DNA from: Streptosporangiaceae bacterium | GTDB lineage: Bacteria > Actinomycetota > Actinomycetes > Streptosporangiales > Streptosporangiaceae | DNA length: 11,950 nucleotides | Direction: 5' to 3' | Assembly: GCA_030041195.1 (NCBI GenBank) | Contig: JASHOI010000389.1 | Coordinates: 1 to 11,950, forward strand | Part shown: positions 5,693 through 11,950 of the stretch, in pieces | How the letters are laid out: each line of letters starts with the position of its first letter | Numbering within the stretch: position 1 is the first letter of the stretch | Notes under the pieces: generated by a model | The model's database searches: none | Seen by the model: the letters and a program-made list of their open reading frames with translations, nothing else | Told to the model about the DNA's origin: nothing | Made by a program: the position numbers and the translations under genes

Positions 5693-6652
5693 TCAGCCCA
5701 TCGTCCAGGGCCGGAGTTTCTCGGGGTTGAGCACCGCCCACATGTGCTTGATCCGGTCGTCGGCGATGTCGAACGCCACCACCGCCACGGTGACGCCGTC
5801 CTGCTGGGCCACCAGGCCCGGCTGGCCGTTGACCGTGCGCTCCAGGATCGCCAGGCCGGGTGCCCGGCCGGCGAAAGCGACGCAGCCGTGCGCGATCTGC
5901 TCGCGGCCCTCGACCGGCTGGGTCACGGCGCTGACCAGGCCGCCGCCGTCGGCGATCACGGTGGCGTCGGGGTCGAGCAGGGCGATCAGGGCGCCGATGT
6001 CCTTTGCCTCCCAGGCCTGCTTGAAGTCCCTGACGATGCCGGCCTGCCGCGCCGTCGGCGCTGCCGGGATCGGCGCAGCCCGCGAGGCGCGGACGCGGCG
6101 GCGGGCCGAGGAGGCTAGCTGGCGGCAGGCCGCCGGGGATCGGCCGACGATGTCGGCCACGTCGGCGAAGGGGTACCGGAAGACGTCGTGCAGGATGAAC
6201 GCGACGCGCTCGGCCGGGGTCATCGATTCGAGCACGACGAGGAAGGCCATGTTGACCGACTCGTCGAGGGTGACCCGGTCGGCCGGGTCCATGGCGCCGC
6301 CCGGCCGCACGACGGCCCACTCCGTGGCCTGGGGCAGCGGCTCGGGGATCCACTCGCCCACGTAGGTCTCTCGCCGGGCGCGCGCCGAGCCGAGCAGGTT
6401 GAGGCAGATGCGGCCGGCGACCTTGTTCAGCCAGGCGCCGGGAGATGCGATGGCGTCCTGCTCCCGCCGGGACAAGCCGTACCACCGGGTGTAGGTCTCC
6501 TGCACGGCGTCCTCTGCATCGGCCAGGGAGCCGAGAAGCCGGTAGGCGAGATTGATGAGCTGACGCCGCTCGCTCATGATCGCGTCCAGGCCCTGGTCGG
6601 GCCCGCCGCCTCCTGACACGGCTGGCCCGGTTGGGCCGGATGGGGTGGTCAT
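5693..6652 (-). CDS. ECF41-type RNA polymerase sigma factor with SnoaL-like C-terminal domain
   Basis: With the ATG at 6652, the protein has 319 residues. Sigma region 2 spans about 32-95 (L-A-Y-R-L-L-G-S-L-A-D-A-E-D-A-V-Q-E-T-Y). Region 4 spans about 130-190, with the helix-turn-helix F-A-D-V-A-D-I-V-G-R-S-P-A-A-C-R-Q. A SnoaL/NTF2-like domain covers about 202-315. D-G-G-G (235-238) and N-P-E-K-L (309-313) correspond to the conserved DGGG and NPDKL signatures of ECF41 factors. In that family the fused C-terminal domain modulates sigma activity instead of a separate anti-sigma factor. The frame is open upstream to 6808, but GGGAG about 11 bases before 6652 and a likely promoter at 6672-6699 favour this start; the next ATG is at 6577. 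It is divergent from yceI, its probable target. The ligand sensed is unknown. Confidence 0.9.
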   Translation of the reverse strand: MTTPSGPTGPAVSGGGGPDQGLDAIMSERRQLINLAYRLLGSLADAEDAVQETYTRWYGLSRREQDAIASPGAWLNKVAGRICLNLLGSARARRETYVGEWIPEPLPQATEWAVVRPGGAMDPADRVTLDESVNMAFLVVLESMTPAERVAFILHDVFRYPFADVADIVGRSPAACRQLASSARRRVRASRAAPIPAAPTARQAGIVRDFKQAWEAKDIGALIALLDPDATVIADGGGLVSAVTQPVEGREQIAHGCVAFAGRAPGLAILERTVNGQPGLVAQQDGVTVAVVAFDIADDRIKHMWAVLNPEKLRPWTMG

Positions 6653-6671
6653 GGTGCCGACGGCTCCCTGA

Positions 6672-6699
6672 GTCGCATCTGCTCTCACCTGTTCGACAA
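6672..6699 (-). promoter_or_regulatory. Putative ECF promoter of the sigma factor gene
   Basis: On the reverse strand, TGTCGAA (6698-6692) and CGAC (6675-6672) are separated by exactly 16 bases. The ECF41 consensus recalled from the literature is TGTCACA-n16-CGTC, so this is a close match in sequence and spacing. It would start transcription a few bases before the GGGAG ribosome site of the sigma gene at 6652. Autoregulation is inferred, not shown. Confidence 0.55.
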
Positions 6700-6754
6700 G
6701 ACAGCGCAGCCGAATGTCAGGCTGGCGCGCCGCCTCACATTCCGCGGGGTCGCG

Positions 6755-6771
6755 TTGTCGAACCGCTGAGA
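6755..6771 (+). promoter_or_regulatory. Mirror-image promoter-like element upstream of yceI
   Basis: TTGTCGAACCGCTGAGA here matches the reverse-strand TTGTCGAACAGGTGAGA (6699-6683) at 15 of 17 positions. Both point outwards towards their own gene, and the perfect 9-bp arms GTTCGACAA/TTGTCGAAC are 55 bases apart. The ECF-like -35 sequence TGTCGAA is present, but there is no clear CGTC-type -10 at 16 bases; CGAT occurs at 6783-6786. It is probably a promoter or binding site for the same factor acting on yceI. Confidence 0.5.
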
Positions 6772-6808
6772 CCCTCTGCCAACGATCCATCGAAGGAGCT
6801 CGACGCAC

Positions 6809-7360
6809 ATGAACGGGTCCGCTACACCCACACCGGGCGCCACGTCGCAGCTGGCCGACGGGACTGCCGCAGGCAACTGGACGCTCGACCCCGCCAGGTC
6901 AGCCGCCGAGTTCCGGGTCAGGCACTTCTGGGGCGCGATCACCGTGCGCGGCACGCTCCGGCCGATGGCCGGCCAGGCCGCCGTCAGCCCGGACGGGACG
7001 GTGACCGGACGGATCAGCTTCGACACCGGCTCGCTCGACACCGGGCACAACCAGCGCGACAAACACCTGCGCTCCGCCGACTTCTTCCACACCGACGAGC
7101 ACCCCGAGGCCGTCCTGACCGTGAGCGAGGCACGCCCGGCAGGCCCGGACCGGCTGGAGTGCCGGGGAGCCCTCGACGTGGCCGGCCACGTCAGGCCCGT
7201 CACCTTCACCGCGTACATCCAGGAGGCGACCAGGCGGGCCGTCGTGCTCACCGCCGAGCTCCAGGTCGACCGCACGGAGTTCGGCATGACCTGGAGCCCG
7301 CTGCACATGGCCTCGATGACCGCACTGGGCACCGTGACGGCGCGATTCACCCGTGCGTGA
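6809..7360 (+). CDS. YceI family protein (lipocalin-like)
   Basis: The 183-residue protein contains a full YceI domain from about residue 22. The signature pieces are W-T-L-D-P-A-R-S-A-A-E-F-R-V-R-H-F, G-R-I-S-F-D-T-G-S-L-D-T-G-H-N-Q-R-D-K-H-L-R-S, A-D-F-F-H-T-D-E-H-P-E-A and V-D-R-T-E-F-G-M. The family forms an extended beta-barrel that binds polyisoprenoids or other amphiphiles. No signal peptide is present (the N-terminus is a polar S/T/P/G-rich tail), so this copy is predicted to be cytoplasmic. AAGGAG at 6793-6798, ten bases before the ATG, supports the start. It is divergent from the ECF41-like sigma gene and carries a matching promoter-like element. This suggests it belongs to the regulon of that sigma factor. 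It converges with the MDR gene, separated by a small hairpin. Confidence 0.9.
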   Translation: MNGSATPTPGATSQLADGTAAGNWTLDPARSAAEFRVRHFWGAITVRGTLRPMAGQAAVSPDGTVTGRISFDTGSLDTGHNQRDKHLRSADFFHTDEHPEAVLTVSEARPAGPDRLECRGALDVAGHVRPVTFTAYIQEATRRAVVLTAELQVDRTEFGMTWSPLHMASMTALGTVTARFTRA

Positions 7361-7375
7361 GCCAGCCCCGGAATA

Positions 7376-7391
7376 CCCCTGCAGTCAGGGG
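7376..7391. terminator. Small hairpin between convergent yceI and MDR genes
   Basis: CCCCTG (7376-7381) pairs with CAGGGG (7386-7391) around CAGT. The right arm includes part of the stop codon and last codons of the reverse-strand MDR gene. There is no T tract. It is a weak but well-placed candidate for bidirectional termination. Confidence 0.35.
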
Positions 7392-8347
7392 ATGAGCACG
7401 GGGCGGCGGCCGCCCTGCTCGCGATGCCAGACCTCGGCCACCCGGTCCAGCGGAACCCGCTCGATGTCGACGTGTATCGCCCCGGTGCGCAGCAGCTCGT
7501 AGAACTCCCTGATCGCGGTCGCGATTTGCTCCCGTCCCCCGGCTCCGGCCCCGGTGCCGGTGCCCATGCCGACGATCTCCAGCCCGGCACTCCGCAGCAC
7601 CTCGGCCGGCAGCACAAGATCACCCCCCGCCATCGCGCCGACCTCGATCAGGCGTGTGTGCAGGCTCCGGCCGACAAGGTCGCGCCGGACCAGGGTCTGC
7701 AGCAGCACCTCGGTCGGATGCCCCCACAGGTAGTCGATGATCAGGTCCCAGCCGTCCCCTTCCTGTTCCCGGTACGCGTCGGCGAGCGCCTCATCGGGCT
7801 GGTCGACCCGGATCACCGCGTCGGCACCCAGCTCGAGCAACTCGTCGAGGGTGGACGGGTTGCGCCCGGTGGCCACGATGCGCCCGGCGCCGCGCAGGTG
7901 CGCCAGCTGCACCGCCAGCTTCCCGGTGACCCCGGTCGCGCCCTGGATCAGGACCCGCGACCCAGGCTGCACCGGCCCCCGGTGGTAGACCGCAAACCAG
8001 GCCGACATGCCCCCGTTGAACGCACCGGCCGCGACCGCCGGGTCGATCCCGTCGGGCAGCGGGATCAGCTGCGCCGGATCGACCGCGACCTGCTCCGCCA
8101 TGCTGCCGGCTTCCATGCTGAGGAAGATGACCCGCCGGCCGTCGCCGAGCTCACCCACGCCGAGAAAGCCGGCGATCGCCGGGGGCTCGGGACGGGAGTA
8201 GTGCGTGCCCGCGACCCGGCTCTTGTCGACGGCGTTGATCGGCGCGGCGAGCACCCGCACCAGGACCTGGCCGTCGCCGGGGACGGGTGCCGCCACCTCC
8301 TCCACGCGAGGGGTGCCGCCGATCTCGTGGACGATTGCCGCTTTCAT
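7385..8347 (-). CDS. MDR family zinc-independent quinone oxidoreductase-like protein
   Basis: The 320-residue protein has the medium-chain dehydrogenase/reductase plan. There is an N-terminal GroES-like domain (to about residue 120, with V-L-V-R-V-L-A-A-P-I-N-A-V-D at 28-41). The Rossmann domain contains Q-G-A-T-G-V-T-G (135-142), the NADPH-binding A-x-x-G-x-x-G-type motif of quinone oxidoreductases. The cysteine/histidine ligands of zinc alcohol dehydrogenases are not apparent. It is predicted to reduce quinones or enones with NADPH in the cytoplasm. A stretch rich in Gly, Thr and Ala (M-G-T-G-T-G-A-G-A-G-G) near residue 266 is a low-complexity insertion. The ATG at 8347 has GGAGAAGGAG just upstream. 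It is divergent from a TetR gene across a shared operator, so TetR control in response to an electrophile or quinone is likely. Confidence 0.88.
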   Translation of the reverse strand: MKAAIVHEIGGTPRVEEVAAPVPGDGQVLVRVLAAPINAVDKSRVAGTHYSRPEPPAIAGFLGVGELGDGRRVIFLSMEAGSMAEQVAVDPAQLIPLPDGIDPAVAAGAFNGGMSAWFAVYHRGPVQPGSRVLIQGATGVTGKLAVQLAHLRGAGRIVATGRNPSTLDELLELGADAVIRVDQPDEALADAYREQEGDGWDLIIDYLWGHPTEVLLQTLVRRDLVGRSLHTRLIEVGAMAGGDLVLPAEVLRSAGLEIVGMGTGTGAGAGGREQIATAIREFYELLRTGAIHVDIERVPLDRVAEVWHREQGGRRPVLIP

Positions 8348-8386
8348 CCCGTGCTCCTTCTCCTGAACCAGAACCCGTATCTAGTA

Positions 8387-8425
8387 CCGTACATCGTACG
8401 TAAATGATTCCGGTACGATGTACGG
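8387..8425. promoter_or_regulatory. Divergent promoter/operator between the MDR and tetR genes
   Basis: CCGTACATCGTAC (8387-8399) and GTACGATGTACGG (8413-8425) are a perfect 13-bp inverted repeat with a 13-base spacer. Each arm also contains a GTAC-N3-GTAC palindrome. TACGAT occurs once in each direction, at 8414-8419 on the + strand and 8398-8393 on the - strand. Each is well placed as the -10 box of its outward gene. The + strand start would fall at about 8426-8427, on the ATG of tetR, so that transcript would be leaderless. The - strand transcript would have a leader of about 39 bases with a good ribosome site. A repressor on the two arms would cover both -10 boxes at once. Confidence 0.75.
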
Positions 8426-8426
8426 A

Positions 8427-9116
8427 ATGTCAAGCAGCACGCCCGGGCGACCTCCCCGGTTCAGCCGGGAGCGGCTCGCGCAGGTCGCCTTCGAGATCGC
8501 CGACCGGGAGGGGTTCGAGGCCGTCTCGATGCGCCGGGTGGCCCAGGAGCTGGGCGCGGGCACGATGACGCTCTACAACTACGTGCGCACCAAGGACGAG
8601 CTGGTCGCGCTCATGGACGACCAGCTGATGGGCGAGCTGCTGGTGAGCGAGGAGGAGCTGGCGCGGCCCTGGCGGGACGCCTTCACCGCCATCTCGCGCC
8701 GCACCTACCGGCTCCGGGTGCAGCACCCCTGGTCGCTGACCGCCATGCAGAACGCGGGCATGGCCCACAACGCGCTGCGCCACGCCGAGCAGACGCTGAC
8801 CGCGCTGGAGGGCTCGCCGTTCAGCGACGAGCAGAAGTTCACGGTCATGGCCGTCACCGACTCCTTCGTGGACGGCCACGCGCTGCACCGGATCGAGGTG
8901 GCCGCGGAGCTGGGACCCGGCGGAGCGGTCGGAGATCGCACCCGGCACGCGCTGGAGATGCTGGCATCCGGGCCCTATCCCCGGATGCGCCGCAACTGGG
9001 CCTCGCTCGAAGACTGGAGACCAGGGGGAGAAGCGTGGATGGACGAGTCCTTCGAACGCGGCCTCAGCGCCCTGATCGAAGGACTCGTGCGGCAGTTCTG
9101 CAACCAGTCAGCCTGA
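8427..9116 (+). CDS. TetR family transcriptional regulator (TetR_C-type)
   Basis: With the ATG at 8427, the protein has 229 residues. The N-terminal helix-turn-helix (about 12-62) reads F-S-R-E-R-L-A-Q-V-A-F-E-I-A and then M-R-R-V-A-Q-E-L-G-A-G-T-M-T-L-Y-N-Y-V. The G-x-x-T-M-T-L-Y-N-Y-V-R-T-K recognition region is typical of the class with a tetracycline-repressor-like C-terminal domain. An ATG at 8418 is in frame, but it lies inside the putative -10 box TACGAT, so the second ATG, at the expected transcription start, is preferred. No ribosome site precedes it, which suggests leaderless translation. It is divergent from the MDR reductase gene, and an inverted repeat covers both promoters. It probably represses itself and the reductase, with an aromatic or quinone-like inducer as a guess. 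Confidence 0.88.
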   Translation: MSSSTPGRPPRFSRERLAQVAFEIADREGFEAVSMRRVAQELGAGTMTLYNYVRTKDELVALMDDQLMGELLVSEEELARPWRDAFTAISRRTYRLRVQHPWSLTAMQNAGMAHNALRHAEQTLTALEGSPFSDEQKFTVMAVTDSFVDGHALHRIEVAAELGPGGAVGDRTRHALEMLASGPYPRMRRNWASLEDWRPGGEAWMDESFERGLSALIEGLVRQFCNQSA

Positions 9117-9139
9117 CCCGCGGGCTGGGCAGCGGGTCA
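9114..9139. terminator. Hairpin overlapping the tetR stop codon
   Basis: TGACCCGC (9114-9121) and GCGGGTCA (9132-9139) form a perfect 8-bp stem around a 10-base loop. The left arm starts with the TGA stop of tetR. It lies in the 98-base gap between convergent tetR and the MmyB-like gene. It lacks a T tract, so it is a candidate GC-rich terminator. Confidence 0.45.
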
Positions 9140-9214
9140 GCGCGGCGGAGGCGAGAAGCGATCGTCCGCGTCACCCAGGCCGCGCTGCCGGCGAGCTTCC
9201 CTGGCAGCCCCGCG

Positions 9215-10057
9215 TCAGGTCGGCCTCGCCGGCTGCGCCGCGAGCCGGATGAACGCCTGCTCGGTGGCGGAACCCGGGACCGCGCAGTAGGTGATGATGC
9301 GCTGGCCGGTCTCGGCGATGTGCAGGACCTGGCACTCGAACTCGAGCAGCCCGGCCTCCGGGTGGTCGACGTGCTTGAACATCGGCCCGCGGGCCTCCAC
9401 CTCGTGCGCGGCCCACATTTCGGCGAACTCCGGGGAGAGCGCGAGCATCTCGGTGACCACGCTCTCGATCTCCGGGTCGCCGGGGTAGCGGGCGTACCCG
9501 GCGCGCAGGTCGGCGACCGTCGCCCTGGTGAAGCGGACGAAGTCCTCGTCGCTCCAGGCGGAGTGCTCCGGCGGCCGGCGGAACGTCCAGCGGATCATGT
9601 TCCGGTCCGGCTGGCTGGCCAGGTTGCCGATGAAGTGGGTGGCCAGCCGGTTCCAGGCCAGGACGTTATAAGCGGCGTCGACGACGTAAGCGGGCGTGGT
9701 GGGCATGCTGTCCAGCAGGTACCTGATGCCCGGCGTGATCTCGCGGCTCGGCCGGGCCGGCTGCGGCGGCGCCACGCCGGCCATCCGGAACAGGTAGTCC
9801 CGCTCGTCGGTGCTCAGCATCAGCGCCCGGGTTAGCGCGGACAGCACCTGCCGTGACGGATGCGGCCCGCGGCCCTGCTCGAGCCGGATGTAGTAGTCGA
9901 CCGACATCCCGGCGAGCTGGGCCACCTCCTGGCGGCGCAGCCCCGGCGTCCGCCGCGGCCCGACCGCCGGCAGCCCCGCGTCCTGCGGGGACACCCGGGC
10001 GCGCCGGGCCCGCAGGAACGCCGCCAGCTCGGCGCGGCCGGGAGCGGAAGCGTCCAT
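9215..10057 (-). CDS. XRE-family regulator with MmyB-like ligand-binding domain
   Basis: With the ATG at 10057, the protein has 280 residues. The helix-turn-helix at about 38-70 contains the signature R-R-T-P-G-L-R-R-Q-E-V-A-Q-L-A-G-M-S-V-D-Y, then Y-I-R-L-E-Q-G-R-G-P-H-P-S. This is typical of the MmyB-like group abundant in actinomycetes. From about 108 to 270, a PAS-like sensor domain includes P-A-Y-V-V-D-A-A-Y-N-V-L-A-W-N. Related domains bind fatty acid-like or other small hydrophobic ligands; the ligand here is unknown. The frame stays open to 10873 antisense to the SDR gene, but homology starts at the ATG chosen. A GGAGG lies only one base before the ATG, too close for normal use, so start choice rests on the domain. 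It is divergent from the SDR gene across 102 bases, a common arrangement in which the regulator controls the dehydrogenase. Confidence 0.9.
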   Translation of the reverse strand: MDASAPGRAELAAFLRARRARVSPQDAGLPAVGPRRTPGLRRQEVAQLAGMSVDYYIRLEQGRGPHPSRQVLSALTRALMLSTDERDYLFRMAGVAPPQPARPSREITPGIRYLLDSMPTTPAYVVDAAYNVLAWNRLATHFIGNLASQPDRNMIRWTFRRPPEHSAWSDEDFVRFTRATVADLRAGYARYPGDPEIESVVTEMLALSPEFAEMWAAHEVEARGPMFKHVDHPEAGLLEFECQVLHIAETGQRIITYCAVPGSATEQAFIRLAAQPARPT

Positions 10058-10159
10058 GCCTCCAGCTTGCCACCTGCCGGAACCCGCAGGGTGGTACCGC
10101 TGGTCCCAGGCTCCGCCGGTCTCTCCCGGCTCCGGGACGGCCGCCGTAGCGTGACAGGC
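10058..10159. promoter_or_regulatory. Shared intergenic region of the MmyB-like and SDR genes
   Basis: TAGCGT at 10147-10152 fits an actinomycete -10 box (TAnnnT) for the SDR gene and would place the transcription start at about 10159-10160, directly on its ATG (leaderless). No clear -35 is seen. GGTACC and GGTCCC half-sites lie near 10092-10107, and CCTGC/GCAGG arms (10073-10077 and 10086-10090) are close to the regulator start. An operator for the MmyB-like protein is expected here, but the symmetry is weak. Confidence 0.4.
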
Positions 10160-10921
10160 ATGACAGCGAAGATCGCCCTGATTACCGGGGCCAACAAGGG
10201 GATTGGTTTCGAGACCGCGCGCCAGCTCGGAGCCCAGAGCATGACCGTGCTGGTCGGCGCGCGCGACGAGGAACGAGGCCGGGCGGCCGAGAGCGCCCTG
10301 CGCGAAGGCGGTGCCGACGCCCGGTTCGTCCAGCTCGACGTCACCGACGCCAAGTCGGTCCAGCGCGCGGCCGAGTTGATCGAGGCCGAGTACGGCCGGC
10401 TGGACATTCTGATCAACAACGCGGGCACCGCGTCCGTCGCGCGCAGCCGCGCCCTGCCCAGCCAGACATCGCTCGACGACATGCGCGCGGTCTACGAGAT
10501 CAACGTCTTCGGCGTGGTCACGGTCACCAACGCCATGCTGCCGCTGCTGCGCCGGGCCGAGGCCGCGCGGATCGTCAACGTGTCCAGCGAGGTGGGCTCG
10601 ATCGGCTCGCAGAGCAACCCGGCGAGCCCGCTTGCCCAGATGCCGGCGTCGGCGCAATATCCGTCGTCCAAGGCCGCGCTCGACATGCTCACGGTCATGT
10701 ACGCCAAGGAACTCCGGGACACGCCGATCAAGGTCAATGCCGCCAACCCCGGCTACACCGACACCGACTTCAACGACCACCGCGGGTTCCGCACGCCCGC
10801 GGAAGGCGCCGAGCCCAGCGTGTACCTGGCCACCCTGCCGGACGACGGCCCGACCGGGATCCTGTGGGGCCACATCTGGACCACCGACGGCACCGGCGGC
10901 TACGGCACGCTGCCCTTCTGA
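10160..10921 (+). CDS. Short-chain dehydrogenase/reductase (SDR) family oxidoreductase
   Basis: The 253-residue protein has all classical SDR elements. These are the cofactor motif T-G-A-N-K-G-I-G (9-16), N-N-A-G (86-89), N114, and the catalytic serine within N-V-S-S (142/143). Y167 and K171 in Y-P-S-S-K complete the triad, followed by N-P-G-Y-T-D-T. It most resembles the carbonyl-reductase-like SDRs often annotated as NADPH-dependent, which reduce ketones or quinones. R35 after the second strand (V-G-A-R-D) is consistent with an NADP(H) preference. The start is supported by the cofactor motif beginning nine residues in; there is no ribosome site and the transcript is probably leaderless. It is divergent from the MmyB-like regulator, which likely controls it. 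Confidence 0.93.
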   Translation: MTAKIALITGANKGIGFETARQLGAQSMTVLVGARDEERGRAAESALREGGADARFVQLDVTDAKSVQRAAELIEAEYGRLDILINNAGTASVARSRALPSQTSLDDMRAVYEINVFGVVTVTNAMLPLLRRAEAARIVNVSSEVGSIGSQSNPASPLAQMPASAQYPSSKAALDMLTVMYAKELRDTPIKVNAANPGYTDTDFNDHRGFRTPAEGAEPSVYLATLPDDGPTGILWGHIWTTDGTGGYGTLPF

Positions 10922-10934
10922 GAGAGCCGAGGCG

Positions 10935-11181
10935 TCACGCGTCCCGGAATTTCAGGACGAGTGCGCCAAGGAGGAGGGCGCCGACGGTCCACAGCGCGAC
11001 GACGCCGAGGCTCTGCCACGGGGTGAGCGGGAGGCCCTTCAGCCCGGTCGTGGCCTGAGCGTCCAGGCCGGCAGGCAGGGGGCCGATCTGGTCCAGGTGC
11101 CGGGCGAGGGTCGGGTTGGAGACGAGGTCCGCGGCGAGCGGGAACAGGTACAGCACGCCGAGCACGAGGCGCGCCGCCTCT
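10935..11181 (-). pseudogene. C-terminal remnant of an ABC-2 type transporter permease
   Basis: On the reverse strand, a frame of about 80 residues ending in L-V-L-K-F-R-D-A resembles the C-terminus of an ABC-2 permease. A hydrophobic segment, L-V-L-G-V-L-Y-L-F-P-L-A-A-D-L, is followed by a hydrophilic loop (S-N-P-T-L-A-R-H-L-D-Q-I-G-P), the P-L-T-P-W-Q-S-L-G-V turn and a last membrane helix (A-L-W-T-V-G-A-L-L-L-G-A-L-V-L). The first four or so membrane helices and the usual N-terminus are absent. Upstream of about 11181 the DNA instead encodes a LuxR remnant on the other strand. The frame is open to 11297, but that extension is antisense of the LuxR fragment. No partner ATP-binding gene is adjacent. 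This is a relic rather than a working gene. The upstream boundary is approximate. Confidence 0.7.
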
Positions 11182-11301
11182 CTGTACATCTCAGCGGGTA
11201 CCGCGAAGACCCACGTAGCCCGGCTGCTGGCCAAACTCGGTGCCAGAGACCGGGTCCAGCTCGTCATCACCGCATACCAGGCCGGCCTGCTCGACACCTA
11301 A
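11173..11301 (+). pseudogene. C-terminal remnant of a LuxR/NarL-type regulator
   Basis: A + strand frame ending in TAA at 11299-11301 encodes L-Y-I-S-A-G-T-A-K-T-H-V-A-R-L-L and then A-K-L-G-A-R-D-R-V-Q-L-V-I-T-A-Y-Q-A-G-L-L. This is the recognition-helix half of a LuxR/NarL-type DNA-binding domain, as in response regulators. The receiver domain, linker and first helix of the DNA-binding domain are missing, because bases before about 11173 belong to the opposite-strand ABC-2 remnant. An ATG at 11116 is in frame, but the residues between it and 11173 are only the antisense of the permease. The piece cannot be a functional regulator. The left boundary is approximate. The rare TAA stop matches an older or foreign gene end. 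Confidence 0.75.
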
Positions 11302-11317
11302 GGCAGCCACCCGCGGC

Positions 11318-11950
11318 TCAGCCGGTGCAGCGGCCGTGGCTCGGCCCGATCAGGTACCAGGCCTCCTGCGGGATGGCCTCGGTCTTCGTGAACCAGCCGA
11401 CGCGGACCCGCAGGTAGAGCACGTCGATCCCGTTACTCTCGCCTCGTTGCAGGCACAGGTCCGAGGTCCACAGCACGCGGACAAGCCGCATCTGGAGCGG
11501 CGGGATCGAGACCGGCATCCCGAAGCCGATGTTCTGCGCGGCGCTCTCCCCGACGACGCCGTTGGCGACATCGACATACGAGCGGGAGACCGTGAGCTGC
11601 TCGGTCGCCGAGCCCGGGTTGTTCCACCCCGTCTCGCCGGAGGCATCCCCGACGACGGTTTCGGTGACGTTGGCGGGGTTCCAGACGGCGATCACGTAAC
11701 CCTGCCGCTGGCCGGAACGGATCGGGGCCGTGTTCTGGGTCGCGTTGTCGGCCCTGGCGATGGCTTCGTGATTGGCGTCCTGCGGGTACCACCAGTCGCC
11801 GGCGTTGTTCCAGTACTCGAGCGGCGGGGCGGACCGGTATTTGTCAGCGTACCTGGCGCCGGCCACGACCAGGATCACCGCGAGGCCGACCGCGAGCCAG
11901 ATGAAGCCGCGCACGCGCGCCGACCGGGTGCGGGCCGGGCGCGCGGCCGG
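11318..11950 (-). CDS. Membrane-anchored or secreted protein of unknown function (5' end probably outside window)
   Basis: The frame is open from the window edge to a TGA at 11318. A GTG at 11914 gives 198 residues, but the frame continues upstream with an arginine-rich stretch (A-R-P-A-R-T-R-S-A-R), so the start may lie outside. A single membrane helix, F-I-W-L-A-V-G-L-A-V-I-L-V-V-A-G-A (about residues 4-20 from the GTG), follows positive residues, indicating an N-in, C-out anchor or uncleaved signal. The extracytoplasmic part has a tryptophan/tyrosine-rich segment (E-Y-W-N-N-A-G-D-W-W-Y-P-Q-D), many Thr/Asn/Gly, and only two cysteines (C154 and C196), which could form a disulfide. The beta-rich look suggests a small extracellular domain. 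I do not recognise the family. It converges with the LuxR remnant, 16 bases away. Confidence 0.7.
   Translation of the reverse strand, partial: PAARPARTRSARVRGFIWLAVGLAVILVVAGARYADKYRSAPPLEYWNNAGDWWYPQDANHEAIARADNATQNTAPIRSGQRQGYVIAVWNPANVTETVVGDASGETGWNNPGSATEQLTVSRSYVDVANGVVGESAAQNIGFGMPVSIPPLQMRLVRVLWTSDLCLQRGESNGIDVLYLRVRVGWFTKTEAIPQEAWYLIGPSHGRCTG

Noticed and set aside
6653..6808. Upstream extension of the sigma factor to 6808
   Set aside because: It covers the promoter-like elements and has no similarity to sigma region 2; the ribosome site favours 6652.
10058..10873. Upstream in-frame extension of the MmyB-like regulator (272 residues)
   Set aside because: It is antisense to the SDR gene and has no domain; the regulator family begins at the 10057 ATG.

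Overview
The window is high-GC actinomycete chromosome. The evidence is strong G/C bias at third codon positions, a probable F420-dependent luciferase-like enzyme, an ECF41-type sigma factor, an MmyB-type regulator, and several genes whose start codon sits at the predicted transcription start (leaderless style). No rRNA, tRNA, CRISPR array, transposase or phage gene is visible. Genus cannot be fixed from the sequence alone.

Layout. (1) 1-2202: the 3' part of a nitroreductase gene, a reverse-strand SRPBCC/START-like protein, and a divergently read LLM-class flavin/F420 oxidoreductase. (2) 2203-2433: a gene-free stretch with a 14-bp tandem repeat, a perfect 16-bp-stem hairpin and then a promoter with a double palindromic operator. 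(3) 2434-4960: a TetR repressor whose start codon lies inside that operator, an overlapping PaaK-like adenylate-forming ligase, and a Rid-family protein lacking the usual catalytic arginine. (4) 4977-5644: a VapBC-type toxin-antitoxin pair with an operator over the antitoxin start and a PIN toxin lacking one expected catalytic acid. (5) 5693-7360: an ECF41-type sigma factor (SnoaL-like C-terminal domain) divergent from a YceI-family gene, with two near-identical promoter-like elements facing outwards between them. (6) 7376-9139: an MDR-type quinone oxidoreductase divergent from a second TetR regulator, with an inverted repeat covering both putative -10 boxes. (7) 9215-10921: an MmyB-type XRE regulator divergent from a short-chain dehydrogenase. 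(8) 10935-11301: remnants of an ABC-2 transporter permease and a LuxR-type regulator, joined tail-out at a deletion or rearrangement junction. (9) 11318 to the end: a secreted or membrane-anchored protein of unknown function, probably cut by the window edge.

Functionally, the window is a run of small, self-regulated redox or detoxification units. Three units are a transcription factor divergent from the gene it probably controls: ECF41/YceI, TetR/MDR and MmyB-like/SDR. A fourth is a co-oriented TetR-ligase operon. No large biosynthetic cluster is evident. The most unusual items are the paired elements between the sigma factor and yceI, the leaderless double-palindrome operators, the toxin and Rid proteins with altered active-site residues, and the fused gene relics near the right end.
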